From Adhaeribacter swui (GTDB lineage Bacteria; Bacteroidota; Bacteroidia; Cytophagales; Hymenobacteraceae): a DNA stretch of 64,000 nucleotides. The notes under the pieces are model-generated. The model was not told the origin of the DNA. It did not search any database and worked only from the letters and a program-made list of their open reading frames with translations. The position numbers and the translations under genes were made by a program. Positions 14,653-22,319 of this stretch are shown here, piece after piece; the stretch's first letter is position 1, and each line of letters begins with the position of its first letter. The stretch covers positions 4,036,585 through 4,100,584 of the forward strand of contig NZ_CP055156.1 of the NCBI RefSeq assembly GCF_014217805.1. Direction: 5' to 3'.

Positions 14653-14811
14653 GACCAGATGGCGGAATTGGAAATACGCTGGAGCGATAGTCATTCAAGT
14701 GAGAAACAAAGGTTGGTCACCAGCCAGCGCCTTTGAATAAAGTGACTTAATACCGGCCGGGTATTAGTGCAAAGCTACTCACACTTGCCGGTTCGAATCC
14801 GGCTCTGGTCG
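14653..14811 (+). tRNA. Leu/Ser-like tRNA gene with an enlarged interior (S2)
   Basis: Acceptor strands GACCAGA (14653-14659) and TCTGGTC (14804-14810) pair perfectly over 7 bp. The D arm TGGCGGAATTGG...TACGC is of the tRNA-Leu type; the T arm GCCGG-TTCGAAT-CCGGC is perfect; the discriminator is G. The total of 159 nt exceeds a class II tRNA by about 70 nt. The interior contains strong hairpins, TAATACC/GGTATTA and GGTTGG/CCAGCC, but none is an ordinary anticodon arm with U33. Same alternatives as S1. Confidence 0.5.
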
Positions 14812-14948
14812 CAAATGAACAAGGATAGGGTGCTAGAACATTGGTGGCAAAAGAAGCGGGGTTCTAGTTGCGAATTTGCTATAAACGCAAACCTAAGCCG
14901 GTCGGGGAAGTGCCGGTATTTTTATTTCCTTCTAACAATTTAAACGGT

Positions 14949-15224
14949 ATGCCTATGAGTCAGCAAGTGCATTATTTTTTTAGGGAGGATATCAAAAAGG
15001 CTGTCATGATCCGAGCGCCGGACCGGCTCCAGATTATCCAGCTCAACCGCCATCCGGAGGATGAGCCAGACGCTTACCAGGTGAATGGCTTTAAAGATTT
15101 AAAGATGGCCAACTTCTTTTTAAAAACCTGGCAAGCATACCGGATTACGCCGGTCCATTATCAAACATTGTGTAAAACCGCCCTGGCCTTAATGGACCAG
15201 GATATTCAAATAGTAAAGTCATGA
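14949..15224 (+). CDS. Hypothetical early phage protein
   Basis: 91 residues from ATG at 14949; the frame is open back to a TTG at 14868, but that extension runs through structured RNA sequence and looks non-coding. Content: VHYFFREDIKKAVMIRAPDRLQIIQLNRHPEDEPDAYQVNGFKDLKMANFFLKTWQAY. No family recognised. It overlaps the next gene by ATGA and begins an early operon. Confidence 0.5.
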   Translation: MPMSQQVHYFFREDIKKAVMIRAPDRLQIIQLNRHPEDEPDAYQVNGFKDLKMANFFLKTWQAYRITPVHYQTLCKTALALMDQDIQIVKS

Positions 15225-15409
15225 AAACAAAAAAGTATTACTACCGCCAATTAACCAGTGGCATGAAAAAGCTTTTCGTGGAAATGCGAGAGGAGCTGGC
15301 TGCCGATCTGAAAGCTGGTACCATCGACCAGGCCACCTTCGATGAATGCGATAAACAGTGTGAGCAATGCTTAACTGATGTTATCCAGGAAATGGAAGCT
15401 TCTAAATAA
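15221..15409 (+). CDS. Hypothetical small early phage protein
   Basis: 62 residues, mostly helical and acidic (KLFVEMREELAADLKAGTIDQATFDECDKQCEQCLTDVIQEM), with three Cys in C-DKQ-C-EQ-C. The three Cys are not enough for a classical zinc ribbon. Coupled to the preceding gene by an ATGA overlap. Confidence 0.5.
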   Translation: MKTKKYYYRQLTSGMKKLFVEMREELAADLKAGTIDQATFDECDKQCEQCLTDVIQEMEASK

Positions 15410-15436
15410 ATTTTTAAATCAAATTCCTATCTGCGC

Positions 15437-15529
15437 ATGGAACTAGCAATTTATAACCCCACTATTTGTGGCACCCGCCACTTTTACCCCAATCTAATCG
15501 CTTCGGCAAAGCCCAATTTTTATGGATAA
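15437..15529 (+). CDS. Possible 30-residue ORF coupled to the next gene
   Basis: ATG at 15437 to TAA at 15527-15529 encodes a 30-residue peptide starting MELAIYNPTICGTRHFYPN. Its stop overlaps the start of the following gene (ATG at 15522), an arrangement typical of coupled phage genes. Too short to judge further. Confidence 0.3.
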   Translation: MELAIYNPTICGTRHFYPNLIASAKPNFYG

Positions 15530-15773
15530 GCACGCTAAGCTCAAGGAGCTCCGGGAACACCTGGCTGCTTTCGAAGAAGAAACTCAAGAAAATAATCGCG
15601 AAGTAGCTGCGATTTGCCAGCGGATGCTGGATGGCAAAGTGTACGGCGATGAGGCTAATGTTATAAGCCAGAAAAATAGCCGGCTAAAATCTTTAGAAGA
15701 GTTAAAAATTAAAAAACGCCGGGAGATAAAAGAAGTCGAAAGCTCCCTGCAGCAACCACTATTTAAATCCTAA
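15522..15773 (+). CDS. Hypothetical coiled-coil early protein
   Basis: 83 residues, almost entirely charged helix (AKLKELREHLAAFEEETQENNREVAAICQRML ... LKSLEELKIKKRREIKEVESSLQ), so likely a small coiled-coil dimer. Between the early small genes and the HD phosphohydrolase; no known family. Confidence 0.5.
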   Translation: MDKHAKLKELREHLAAFEEETQENNREVAAICQRMLDGKVYGDEANVISQKNSRLKSLEELKIKKRREIKEVESSLQQPLFKS

Positions 15774-15785
15774 TTAAGCTTCACC

Positions 15786-16373
15786 ATGTGTTTCATAAAA
15801 ACCTTTACGGGCCGCCAGCTGGATCTGCTGGCCCCCAAACAAGAGCAAATTGATCTGGAAGATATCGCCCATGGCCTGGCCATGAAATGCCGTTGGAACG
15901 GCCAAACTAATCAATTTTACTCCGTAGCGGAGCATAGCATGCGGGTCGCTTATTTGTTGCTGGAAATGTACCAGAATCCACTGTTGGCCATGGCTGGCTT
16001 GATGCACGATGCTGCGGAAGCCTACCTTCCGGATCTGGCCACCCCCTTAAAAAAAGTAATTAAAGGCTTTGATGAAATTGAGTCGGCCTTAATGCTGGCC
16101 ATTACCCAAAAGTTTAATCTGCCGCCAGTATCCGTGACGAAATTTAAAGTGAAGCTGGCCGATAGAGTATTATTGGTGACGGAAGGCCGGGATTTGATGG
16201 CCTGGGATTTAAGCGAAGCCTGGTGCCAGGATTTTCCGCCACCCATTGAAATTGAAATCGTGCCCTTACCCTGGGCGCATGCTAAAAAACTCTTTTTAAA
16301 AACTTACAACCATCTTCAGCAACAAATAAAAAATTTCGAAGCTGAATCGGTAGAAATGGAGCAGGTAGCATGA
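15786..16373 (+). CDS. HD-domain phosphohydrolase (YfbR-like)
   Basis: 195 residues with the HD-superfamily metal site in order: YSVAEHSMRVA (His50), GLMHDAAEAYLPDL (His74-Asp75 and Glu78) and a later KLADRVLL Asp. An N-terminal FTGRQLDLLAP is typical of phage and cytoplasmic HD enzymes related to 5'-deoxynucleotidase YfbR. Phages carry these to adjust nucleotide pools, cleaving (d)NMPs. It overlaps the next gene by ATGA in an early operon. Confidence 0.8.
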   Translation: MCFIKTFTGRQLDLLAPKQEQIDLEDIAHGLAMKCRWNGQTNQFYSVAEHSMRVAYLLLEMYQNPLLAMAGLMHDAAEAYLPDLATPLKKVIKGFDEIESALMLAITQKFNLPPVSVTKFKVKLADRVLLVTEGRDLMAWDLSEAWCQDFPPPIEIEIVPLPWAHAKKLFLKTYNHLQQQIKNFEAESVEMEQVA

Positions 16374-16960
16374 GCGAAGTAAAACCATTCCCGCTCGTGT
16401 GGCCGTTGGGGTATCCGCGAACGGATGACCCACGGCGTTCTCTGTTCTTTGCCCTGACGCTGGCTAAAGCACGGGACGGAATACTTGAGGAGTTGCGTAA
16501 GTGGCGAGCCGAAAACATTGTTATCAGCTCTAACGCCCCTTTGAGGAAAGATGGACTGCCTTATAGTGTAAACACTAAAACGGAAGATGCCGGCGTCGCC
16601 GTGTATTTCACCCGGGGGGAGGAGCAGTGGGTAGTGCCTTGTGATGAGTACGAATCTATAGCCGAGAACATGCAGGCGATTCGCTACATTATTGAATCCT
16701 TTCGAACGATTGAGCGCCACGGTGGCCACCAGGCGTTTCGATCAGCCACATCCAATTTTAAAGCATTACCCGAAAGAGGTACGGGAGCTACTTGCTGGGA
16801 AATCCTCAAGATTGCTCCCGGAGCCAATGCGGCAACCATTCGCGAAGCTTACCACCGGGAGCTGCTGGCCAGCCAGGTCAATGGCCAAATTTCGCACGAA
16901 CAATTAAATTTTTTAAACACGGCCAAAGAGCAATGTATGGCCGCAATTAACCTAAGTTAA
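16370..16960 (+). CDS. J-domain-like protein lacking HPD
   Basis: 196 residues. The first 130 form an uncharacterised domain found ahead of J-like domains in bacteria and phages: WPLGYPRTDDPRRSLFFALTLAKARDGILEELRKW, then VISSNAPLRKDGLPY, GVAVYFT and a basic IERHGG. The last 60 (CWEILKIAPGANAATIREAYHREL ... LNFLNTAKEQCMAAI) follow the J-domain helix pattern, but the HPD tripeptide that activates DnaK is absent. An adaptor role is more likely than true Hsp40 function. Confidence 0.65.
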   Translation: MSEVKPFPLVWPLGYPRTDDPRRSLFFALTLAKARDGILEELRKWRAENIVISSNAPLRKDGLPYSVNTKTEDAGVAVYFTRGEEQWVVPCDEYESIAENMQAIRYIIESFRTIERHGGHQAFRSATSNFKALPERGTGATCWEILKIAPGANAATIREAYHRELLASQVNGQISHEQLNFLNTAKEQCMAAINLS

Positions 16961-16979
16961 ACTGATTAAAAGTACGAAT

Positions 16980-17474
16980 ATGAACGCTAAAAAACAAACG
17001 GTTTTTAAGGTAAATTTTGAAAAAACTTTAAGAAATATTAAGGAAATGATTGATAAGCTGCCGCCCCAGGTGCGCAATGGCCAGGTAAGGCGAGCGATTA
17101 AAGGCAACGTTAATGCCACGGCTTTTCAAATATACCGGCTGTTTATGGCGGGACTTAAAAAAACTAATCGCGTGGTCCGGGCATTCCGGACCACCAACAT
17201 CAGCCTGGCTAAGGTCACTAACAACCACGTGCGCACGATCCAGCGCCACATTCAGAAGCTCATTGATCTGGAGATCATTCAGGGCAAGGTCCGCGTGGGG
17301 AATGGCCTGCAATTAATGCTAAATGAGGCCCTTGTGGCGTTCGATGCCTACGAGGAGACACCAAAACCTGCTGCACCCCTAAAAAGCGGCACAGCGGGAA
17401 GCTTAGCGGGTAAATTGGATAATTTCCTGACCCGGCTCAGTCAAAAATTTTCAACCCAAAACGCGCTCAGCTGA
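16980..17474 (+). CDS. Winged-helix DNA-binding protein, early region
   Basis: 164 residues with a putative winged helix at about residues 35-120: FQIYRLFMAGLKKTNRVVRAFRTTNISLAKVTNNHVRTIQRHIQKLIDLEIIQGKVRVGNGLQLMLNEAL. The shape resembles replication-initiation or transcription factors that read specific DNA. It immediately precedes an unusual spacer with an inverted repeat and a G-rich tract, and then the primase gene, so an origin-binding role is plausible but unproved. Confidence 0.55.
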   Translation: MNAKKQTVFKVNFEKTLRNIKEMIDKLPPQVRNGQVRRAIKGNVNATAFQIYRLFMAGLKKTNRVVRAFRTTNISLAKVTNNHVRTIQRHIQKLIDLEIIQGKVRVGNGLQLMLNEALVAFDAYEETPKPAAPLKSGTAGSLAGKLDNFLTRLSQKFSTQNALS

Positions 17475-17760
17475 TGTTTTAAGGCTGATCGGACAGAAAG
17501 TCTAATATTTGTTCTTATATGAACTACTCATATATCTTATGAATAATAAGAACGTCGATTTTAGGCTTTTTTATCCACTAGCTATTCCACAGTAGTAAAA
17601 ATTTAGGTTATCCGCTGAAAGAAAAAACAAGCGGAGGGGGCTGGGGCGGCTGCGGTGGCGGCGCTGGGCAGTCAAATAGTAATTTTCCGGGCGCAAAAAA
17701 TCGCCCGAAGGTACCTTATTGCATTTTTTTTAGAATGATTCCATTGTAAAGAGTAGAAAA
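17475..17760. other. Spacer with -7 element, inverted repeat, G-rich tract and hairpin
   Basis: TAATATTTG (17503-17511) resembles a -7 box. It overlaps a perfect 8-bp inverted repeat GTTCTTAT (17511-17518)/ATAAGAAC (17546-17553). A G-rich tract at about 17633-17668 has several GGG or GGGG runs, and CGGGCG/CGCCCG forms a hairpin near 17688-17707. Placed between a DNA-binding protein and a primase, this is the best candidate for a phage replication origin or a control region. Confidence 0.4.
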
Positions 17761-18951
17761 ATGAAGCAGAATAAGAAAGAATTAAACGATATTAAATCTA
17801 CATCTATAGTTAGTTTTTTAGCCTCTCTGGGCATTTTCCCGCAGTACAAATCAGGCAACGAGCATTATTATCTTTCTCCCTTTCGCCAGGAGAAAACCCC
17901 ATCCTTTACCGTAAATGAGCAAAAGAATTGTTGGTTTGATCATGGACAGGGAGTAAAAGGCACCGGTGGCGATATTATCAGCCTCCTGCAGCAGGTGCTA
18001 AAATTAGAGTTTAACGAAGCGGTAGAATTAATCACGCAGCTGAAAAGCAATCCGGAGCTGGCCGGCCTGGATCCTAAAAGTTTCCTCAACGTGGCTCCGG
18101 CCGAGAAGGAGTATAAAAGTACTCTTACCCTGACTTACGCCGGCCCGATCGTTAATCCAATTTTAACCAAGTACCTCCAGAGCCGGGGTATCAACTTGGA
18201 TCTGCTCTCAGGTTGCCAGGATTACCTGCGCCAGGTACACTACAAAATAGCCGGCAAAGAAAAAACCTTTTATGGTATTGGATTTAAAAATAGCTCCGGA
18301 GGGTACGAAGTTAGAAGCCACGGATTTCAAAGCTTCATCGGGCCTAAAAAGGATGTTACCTATATCAAAGGCACTCGCCCAGGCATAGCGGTGTTCGAAG
18401 GCTTTCTTGATTATTTATCCGCCTTAACCCATCACAAAAGAACTTCTTTACAATACGACATCCTGATCCTGAATTCGACCCGGATGCTTAAGTCGGCAAT
18501 GCCCATCCTGCTGAGCCATACGCACGTGCATACTTTCCTGGATAACGATTTTACCGGGTTGCAGGCCACGGATCTCATCCAGGCAAAATGTAAGGAAAAA
18601 GGTATTGCCGTGACCCGGCACAATTCCATTTACCAAGGCTACAAAGATTTTAATGATTACCTCACGAAAACTGCTCCCACTAAACCATTACCTGGTACCA
18701 CAAACGACTCCATGAGTGAAGCCAGTAAAGATAAAAAATGGTGGCTTTGGGTAGTTTTTCGGGAAATGCAGTTTACCAAAGAAGGAGTCGGCTTTACAAA
18801 TTTCACCTGGTATTCCTTCAACAACGATCGATCCGGGTACCAGCAGCTGCTTCACCACCGGCAGGATCTGGAGAAAAAAATTAAATACTTCCGGCTTTGT
18901 GAACGGACCAGTGGCCGCAACTTTAAAATTCTGGAGGAGGGCCATGTGTAA
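17761..18951 (+). CDS. Primase-like protein: Cys-less CHC2 domain plus Toprim
   Basis: 396 residues. The N-terminus keeps the CHC2 primase fold (YYLSPFRQEKTPSFTVNEQKNCWFDHGQGVKGTGGDIISLLQ) but the zinc-binding Cys/His positions are replaced, as in primases of many Bacteroidota mobile elements. A Toprim domain follows with Glu in GIAVFEGFLDYLSAL and the D-x-D in HTFLDNDFTGLQAT. The last 85 residues are a Trp-rich extension, possibly a separate module. It probably primes phage DNA replication. Its stop TAA overlaps the ATG of the next gene. Confidence 0.8.
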   Translation: MKQNKKELNDIKSTSIVSFLASLGIFPQYKSGNEHYYLSPFRQEKTPSFTVNEQKNCWFDHGQGVKGTGGDIISLLQQVLKLEFNEAVELITQLKSNPELAGLDPKSFLNVAPAEKEYKSTLTLTYAGPIVNPILTKYLQSRGINLDLLSGCQDYLRQVHYKIAGKEKTFYGIGFKNSSGGYEVRSHGFQSFIGPKKDVTYIKGTRPGIAVFEGFLDYLSALTHHKRTSLQYDILILNSTRMLKSAMPILLSHTHVHTFLDNDFTGLQATDLIQAKCKEKGIAVTRHNSIYQGYKDFNDYLTKTAPTKPLPGTTNDSMSEASKDKKWWLWVVFREMQFTKEGVGFTNFTWYSFNNDRSGYQQLLHHRQDLEKKIKYFRLCERTSGRNFKILEEGHV

Positions 18952-19310
18952 TGTTAGCAGTTAAAGAAAAGTTAGTGATCAGTAAACTTGGGGCCCATGC
19001 TTTGGTGCTGGCCATCGATGATTGGATCGAGGATAATTTTGCGCTGCCGGCAGCCGATGTAAAAGCCCGGGTGAGCATCGAGCAAGTTCTAAGCATTGGG
19101 CATTTGTGGAAATTAAAGAACCGGCTCTTGCTTGCCATTTATACGTGTGAACGGCGCAAGAAACTTGAATTTGCTTTTGCTTTCTCCTTGGAGGAGATTT
19201 TGGCCATCCGGGTTTGCATTTGTTACGAGGGAAGTGATGGCCTGCTCCTCCAGCTCCTGGGCCAGCTGCAGCAACGAAGTTTAAATTTTGATCAAATAAT
19301 AGAATTTTAG
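18951..19310 (+). CDS. Hypothetical early protein coupled to the primase gene
   Basis: 119 residues, starting at the ATG that overlaps the primase stop (TAATG). Mostly helical with hydrophobic faces (LGAHALVLAIDDWIEDNFALPAADVKARV; ICYEGSDGLLLQLLGQLQQ). No motif recognised. Tight coupling suggests a role near replication. Confidence 0.5.
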   Translation: MLAVKEKLVISKLGAHALVLAIDDWIEDNFALPAADVKARVSIEQVLSIGHLWKLKNRLLLAIYTCERRKKLEFAFAFSLEEILAIRVCICYEGSDGLLLQLLGQLQQRSLNFDQIIEF

Positions 19311-19312
19311 CT

Positions 19313-19549
19313 ATGCCACAGTACACATTAGTCACCGATCAGGAAATCGCCGAAGCTATTAAAAAGCAAATTGGCCATAAAGAATTTAAGAAATTGTTTT
19401 CAGTGCAATTAATTGATTATAAACCTCAACCGGACTATGTGGAGGTAATTGTATCCACAGAAAAACCCGAATTTCTCTTTTCCCTTGGCCGGATGGTGGG
19501 TATCCGGATGATGGCACAAAAGGCGGAAAATATGGCTAAAAATCCTTAA
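19313..19549 (+). CDS. Hypothetical small early protein
   Basis: 78 residues following the previous gene by 2 nt. Alternating strands (KKLFSVQLIDYKPQPDYVEVIVSTEKPEFLFSLGRMVGIRMM) suggest a compact alpha/beta fold. No family recognised. Confidence 0.45.
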   Translation: MPQYTLVTDQEIAEAIKKQIGHKEFKKLFSVQLIDYKPQPDYVEVIVSTEKPEFLFSLGRMVGIRMMAQKAENMAKNP

Positions 19550-19622
19550 TTATTGTTGTAAATAACTTGATTGTCAACGCGTTAAGTGCGTACTTAGACT
19601 CATAATAAAACGCGAACCAACA

Positions 19623-20564
19623 ATGACAACTCAAGAAATTTTAAACCAGGCAACCACCAAAACCCACAAAATGCAGCAGCTGTTGCAGCTCGGATTTACC
19701 CGCAAACAAGTAGCCGAAATGATGGGAGTGGGTTACGGGTTTGTGCAGAACGTTTACGCTAAAATGCAGCTTAACCACCCACAGCCTGCTGCTTTAAATT
19801 TTATTCCTTCTGCCTTCACCCGGAGCTTCGGCGTAGAATTCGAAGCCTACGGCGTAACCAAAGAAAAATTAAGTGATGAGCTGGAGCGCCTGGGAATTGT
19901 AGTAGAAATTGAAGGTTATAACCACACTACCCGCAACCACTGGAAAATAGTAACGGACGCATCTTTAACCGGATCTAATACATTTGAATTAGTTAGCCCG
20001 GTACTTCGGGGTGAAGCAGGCCTGGAGCAAGTAGAAAAGGTTTGCAAAGCCCTGAAGAAGTGCAACGCCTTAATAAATAAAAGCTGCGGCATGCACATTC
20101 ACTTTGGCGCCAACGACTTTGAATTAAAGCAGTGGAAGAACCTTTACAAAAATTATTTGAACTACGAAGGCGTAATTGATTCTTTTATGCCCTTGAGCCG
20201 GAGAGGAAACAACAACCAGTATTGCCGCAGCCTGATGCACCACTTCCGCTCCGAACGGGATGCTTTTGCCGCCATCGACGCCGCTCGGGATGTAGAACAA
20301 CTTTCAAGAAAAGTAACGGGTAAAAGCCGGTATTTTAAATTAAACGCCGAGAGCTTCTTCCGCCACGGTACGGTGGAATTCCGCCAGCACTCAGGAACTA
20401 TCGAGATCGACAAAGTATTAAACTGGATTAAATTTTTGAATAATTTAATAGAGTTCTCAAAATCAAACGTTTCCAACTTAAAAAATGTAGAATCCTTTAG
20501 TACTTTTAACCAACCAGAAATAGTATGCTTTTTTCAAAGAAGAATTTCCGCTTTAGCCGCATAA
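19623..20564 (+). CDS. Putative amidoligase with N-terminal HTH-like segment
   Basis: 313 residues. The first 50 include an HTH-like LLQLGFTRKQVAEMMGVGYGFVQNVYAK. From about residue 62 the amidoligase (COOH-NH2 ligase superfamily) signature follows: RSFGVEFEAYG (metal-binding Glu), ELVSPVLRGEAGLEQVEKVCKAL, CGMHIHFGA, and RYFKLNAESFFRHGTVEFRQHSGT. These ATP-dependent enzymes form amide or peptide bonds, and phage versions are proposed to modify proteins or cell-wall peptides. The substrate is unknown; no gamma-glutamyl cyclotransferase partner is adjacent. Confidence 0.85.
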   Translation: MTTQEILNQATTKTHKMQQLLQLGFTRKQVAEMMGVGYGFVQNVYAKMQLNHPQPAALNFIPSAFTRSFGVEFEAYGVTKEKLSDELERLGIVVEIEGYNHTTRNHWKIVTDASLTGSNTFELVSPVLRGEAGLEQVEKVCKALKKCNALINKSCGMHIHFGANDFELKQWKNLYKNYLNYEGVIDSFMPLSRRGNNNQYCRSLMHHFRSERDAFAAIDAARDVEQLSRKVTGKSRYFKLNAESFFRHGTVEFRQHSGTIEIDKVLNWIKFLNNLIEFSKSNVSNLKNVESFSTFNQPEIVCFFQRRISALAA

Positions 20565-20566
20565 AA

Positions 20567-20800
20567 ATGAAAAAATATAAAATCTTTGGGGGAGGCCTGA
20601 TTGAGGCCTCTTCCTTCTTATCCTTGGTGACCCAAATGCAAAACGAAAGCTTTACACCAACTGACTCCTTAACCCAGTTTATGGAAGAAACTTCCCGGCG
20701 TTGTAAAATTCAGCGGAGTGCGGTGATCCGGACCAGCAGCGTGGATGATTTCGCTAAAGATTTAATAACAGCCGGTTTTATAGTTGAAATAGAGGATTAA
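20567..20800 (+). CDS. Hypothetical small protein after the amidoligase
   Basis: 77 residues from ATG at 20567, three nt after the amidoligase stop; a longer frame from 20525 overlaps the amidoligase and is less likely. It contains FTPTDSLTQFMEETSRRCKIQRSAVIRTSSVDDFAKDLITAGFIVEIED. Possibly a partner of the amidoligase by position; no family recognised. Confidence 0.5.
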   Translation: MKKYKIFGGGLIEASSFLSLVTQMQNESFTPTDSLTQFMEETSRRCKIQRSAVIRTSSVDDFAKDLITAGFIVEIED

Positions 20801-20827
20801 TTATTTTTGAATTTTTCTGGGGCAAAC

Positions 20828-20863
20828 GTCCTTTAGAAAGTACCTGGTCTAGGTTAATTTTAG
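20828..20863 (+). promoter_or_regulatory. Late-type bipartite promoter, copy 1
   Basis: GTCCTTTAG (20828-20836) and TAATTTTA-like -7 at 20855-20862, 27 nt apart, 21 nt before the gene at 20884. Most divergent of the eight copies (TAG in place of TCT). Confidence 0.5.
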
Positions 20864-20883
20864 TATATTCAAGACCAGGATAT

Positions 20884-21474
20884 ATGCAGACGACGCCTAC
20901 GGCTCAGGTAAAGAAACCTGAAAAAAAAATTACCCTTTTTATACCCGTTAAATCTTACGTTCAAAAATACTTGGTAAAACGCTACGGCAGTTTATACACC
21001 GTTAGTAAGCGCGATGCCATAGGTATTGTTTTGTTTCAAATGCTGCGCCGGCCTTCCACCGAGGCCCGGGCTACGGAACGCATTAAAACTTACACGGCCA
21101 AATATCCGGTGGTACTATCGCCCAAAGATTTCTGGAAGCGCGGCTGTCGCAATCTGGATGATGCCATGAGCATTGAATGGCACAAGCTGGTAGAAGATTT
21201 GATTTACCAGGAATACTGCGGTTACATTGAAAATTTAGAGGCACACGGGGTGGAGCAACGCTACGCCATTGAAGCCTTTATGGCCAAGTATGATTTTGAT
21301 GAAACGGATATAAAATTCGAAACCATTAAAAAAGCATACCAGCGCTTCCGGGTAGAACAAACTAAACTTGGAATATTACCAATTAAGGTTTCAGACATTC
21401 TTCCCTACCTTTGTGCCTTAAATATGCTCGGCTCACGTAAAAAAATAAAAAAGGTTGTGAAATCGGCGGCCTAG
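20884..21474 (+). CDS. Hypothetical protein, candidate late-gene regulator
   Basis: 196 residues, basic. A Lys-rich N-terminal tail and VSKRDAIGIVLFQMLRR suggest nucleic-acid binding; the rest is helical (KDFWKRGCRNLDDAMSIEWHKLVEDLIYQEYCGYIENLEAHGVEQRYAIEAFMAKYDFDETDI) with a basic end KKIKKVVK. No family recognised. It lies alone between the early genes and the structural genes and has its own copy of the late-type promoter motif, the place where a phage late activator usually sits. That role is inference. Confidence 0.45.
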   Translation: MQTTPTAQVKKPEKKITLFIPVKSYVQKYLVKRYGSLYTVSKRDAIGIVLFQMLRRPSTEARATERIKTYTAKYPVVLSPKDFWKRGCRNLDDAMSIEWHKLVEDLIYQEYCGYIENLEAHGVEQRYAIEAFMAKYDFDETDIKFETIKKAYQRFRVEQTKLGILPIKVSDILPYLCALNMLGSRKKIKKVVKSAA

Positions 21475-21627
21475 TGGTTCCGCATTTGTCCCGTAAAAAG
21501 ACTACTTTACTTGCAATGGTTCCGGAGTAGCTTCGGGTAAGTTTTTCTTTTGATTAAACTGCGCTTACGAAAATTTACTTAATTCGGTTGTACAAAAAAT
21601 TATAGCCCCTTATTCCCTTTATTTCTC

Positions 21628-21662
21628 GTCCTATCTAACGGCTATAGGCCCACTTACTTTTG
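21628..21662 (+). promoter_or_regulatory. Late-type bipartite promoter, copy 2
   Basis: GTCCTATCT (21628-21636) and TACTTTTG (21655-21662, exact TAnnTTTG), 27 nt apart, ahead of the tail/receptor-binding gene block starting at 21681. Confidence 0.7.
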
Positions 21663-21680
21663 CAGAGAGTAAGTGGCACC

Positions 21681-22319
21681 ATGAAAAACATTGAGCAGAT
21701 TACGGATGATAACTTGGGTGGCCTGGCCGTGTGCTTTTACACCGACTGGGACAATATTGATTTTACCCGGTTTCCCAAACTTGATGGCTTACGCTTAATC
21801 GGCGATATTTTCCTGAAGGAAGGTGCTACCTGGGGCATGCTGGTTTTTACTTCCAAAACGGCCGGCTATTCCCAACCTACCAAGCAGGACCGGCGCGGTA
21901 CCATTTACCCGCACGAAATCAAAGGCTTTATTCCCCGGGAAACACCAGAGTTAGCGGCGCATTTATTTGAAATGAATACGCAACGCCGGTACGCCGTGCT
22001 GCACCGCGATCATAACGGCTTCATGCGCCTGAGCGGTGGTCCAGATTACGGCCTTAAGTTCGAGAGTAAATTTAATACGCAGGATTCACCCGATGGCCGC
22101 AATGGCTCCACGGCTAGCTTCAAAGCCGATAGCTTAATGCCGGCACTATTTTACTCTGGCCAGGTAACGGCCACCGATCCGGTAACGCCACCAAGCCAGG
22201 AGCCTAGTGGTTATGTGCGCTTTGAGAAAGGCAATGGCGAACTTATCGCCCTGGTGCCGGCCGGCAGCACCTTCCAAATTCGCTCTGGTTTCAATTTTGG
22301 TTTTAGAATTCTTTCCTAA
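21681..22319 (+). CDS. Phage structural protein of unknown role
   Basis: 212 residues from ATG at 21681; the seven-codon upstream extension starts on a TTG inside the promoter. Features include LGGLAVCFYTDWDNIDFTRFP, a charged loop, and a strand-rich C-terminus ending RSGFNFGFRILS. It starts a block of five genes joined by TAATG or near overlaps, and resembles small structural proteins at the head of tail-fibre operons. No named family. Confidence 0.5.
   Translation: MKNIEQITDDNLGGLAVCFYTDWDNIDFTRFPKLDGLRLIGDIFLKEGATWGMLVFTSKTAGYSQPTKQDRRGTIYPHEIKGFIPRETPELAAHLFEMNTQRRYAVLHRDHNGFMRLSGGPDYGLKFESKFNTQDSPDGRNGSTASFKADSLMPALFYSGQVTATDPVTPPSQEPSGYVRFEKGNGELIALVPAGSTFQIRSGFNFGFRILS

Noticed and set aside
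14653-14811. S2 as a tmRNA
   Set aside because: It has a normal D stem and lacks the G3-U70 pair and a tag-peptide frame; too short for a one-piece tmRNA.
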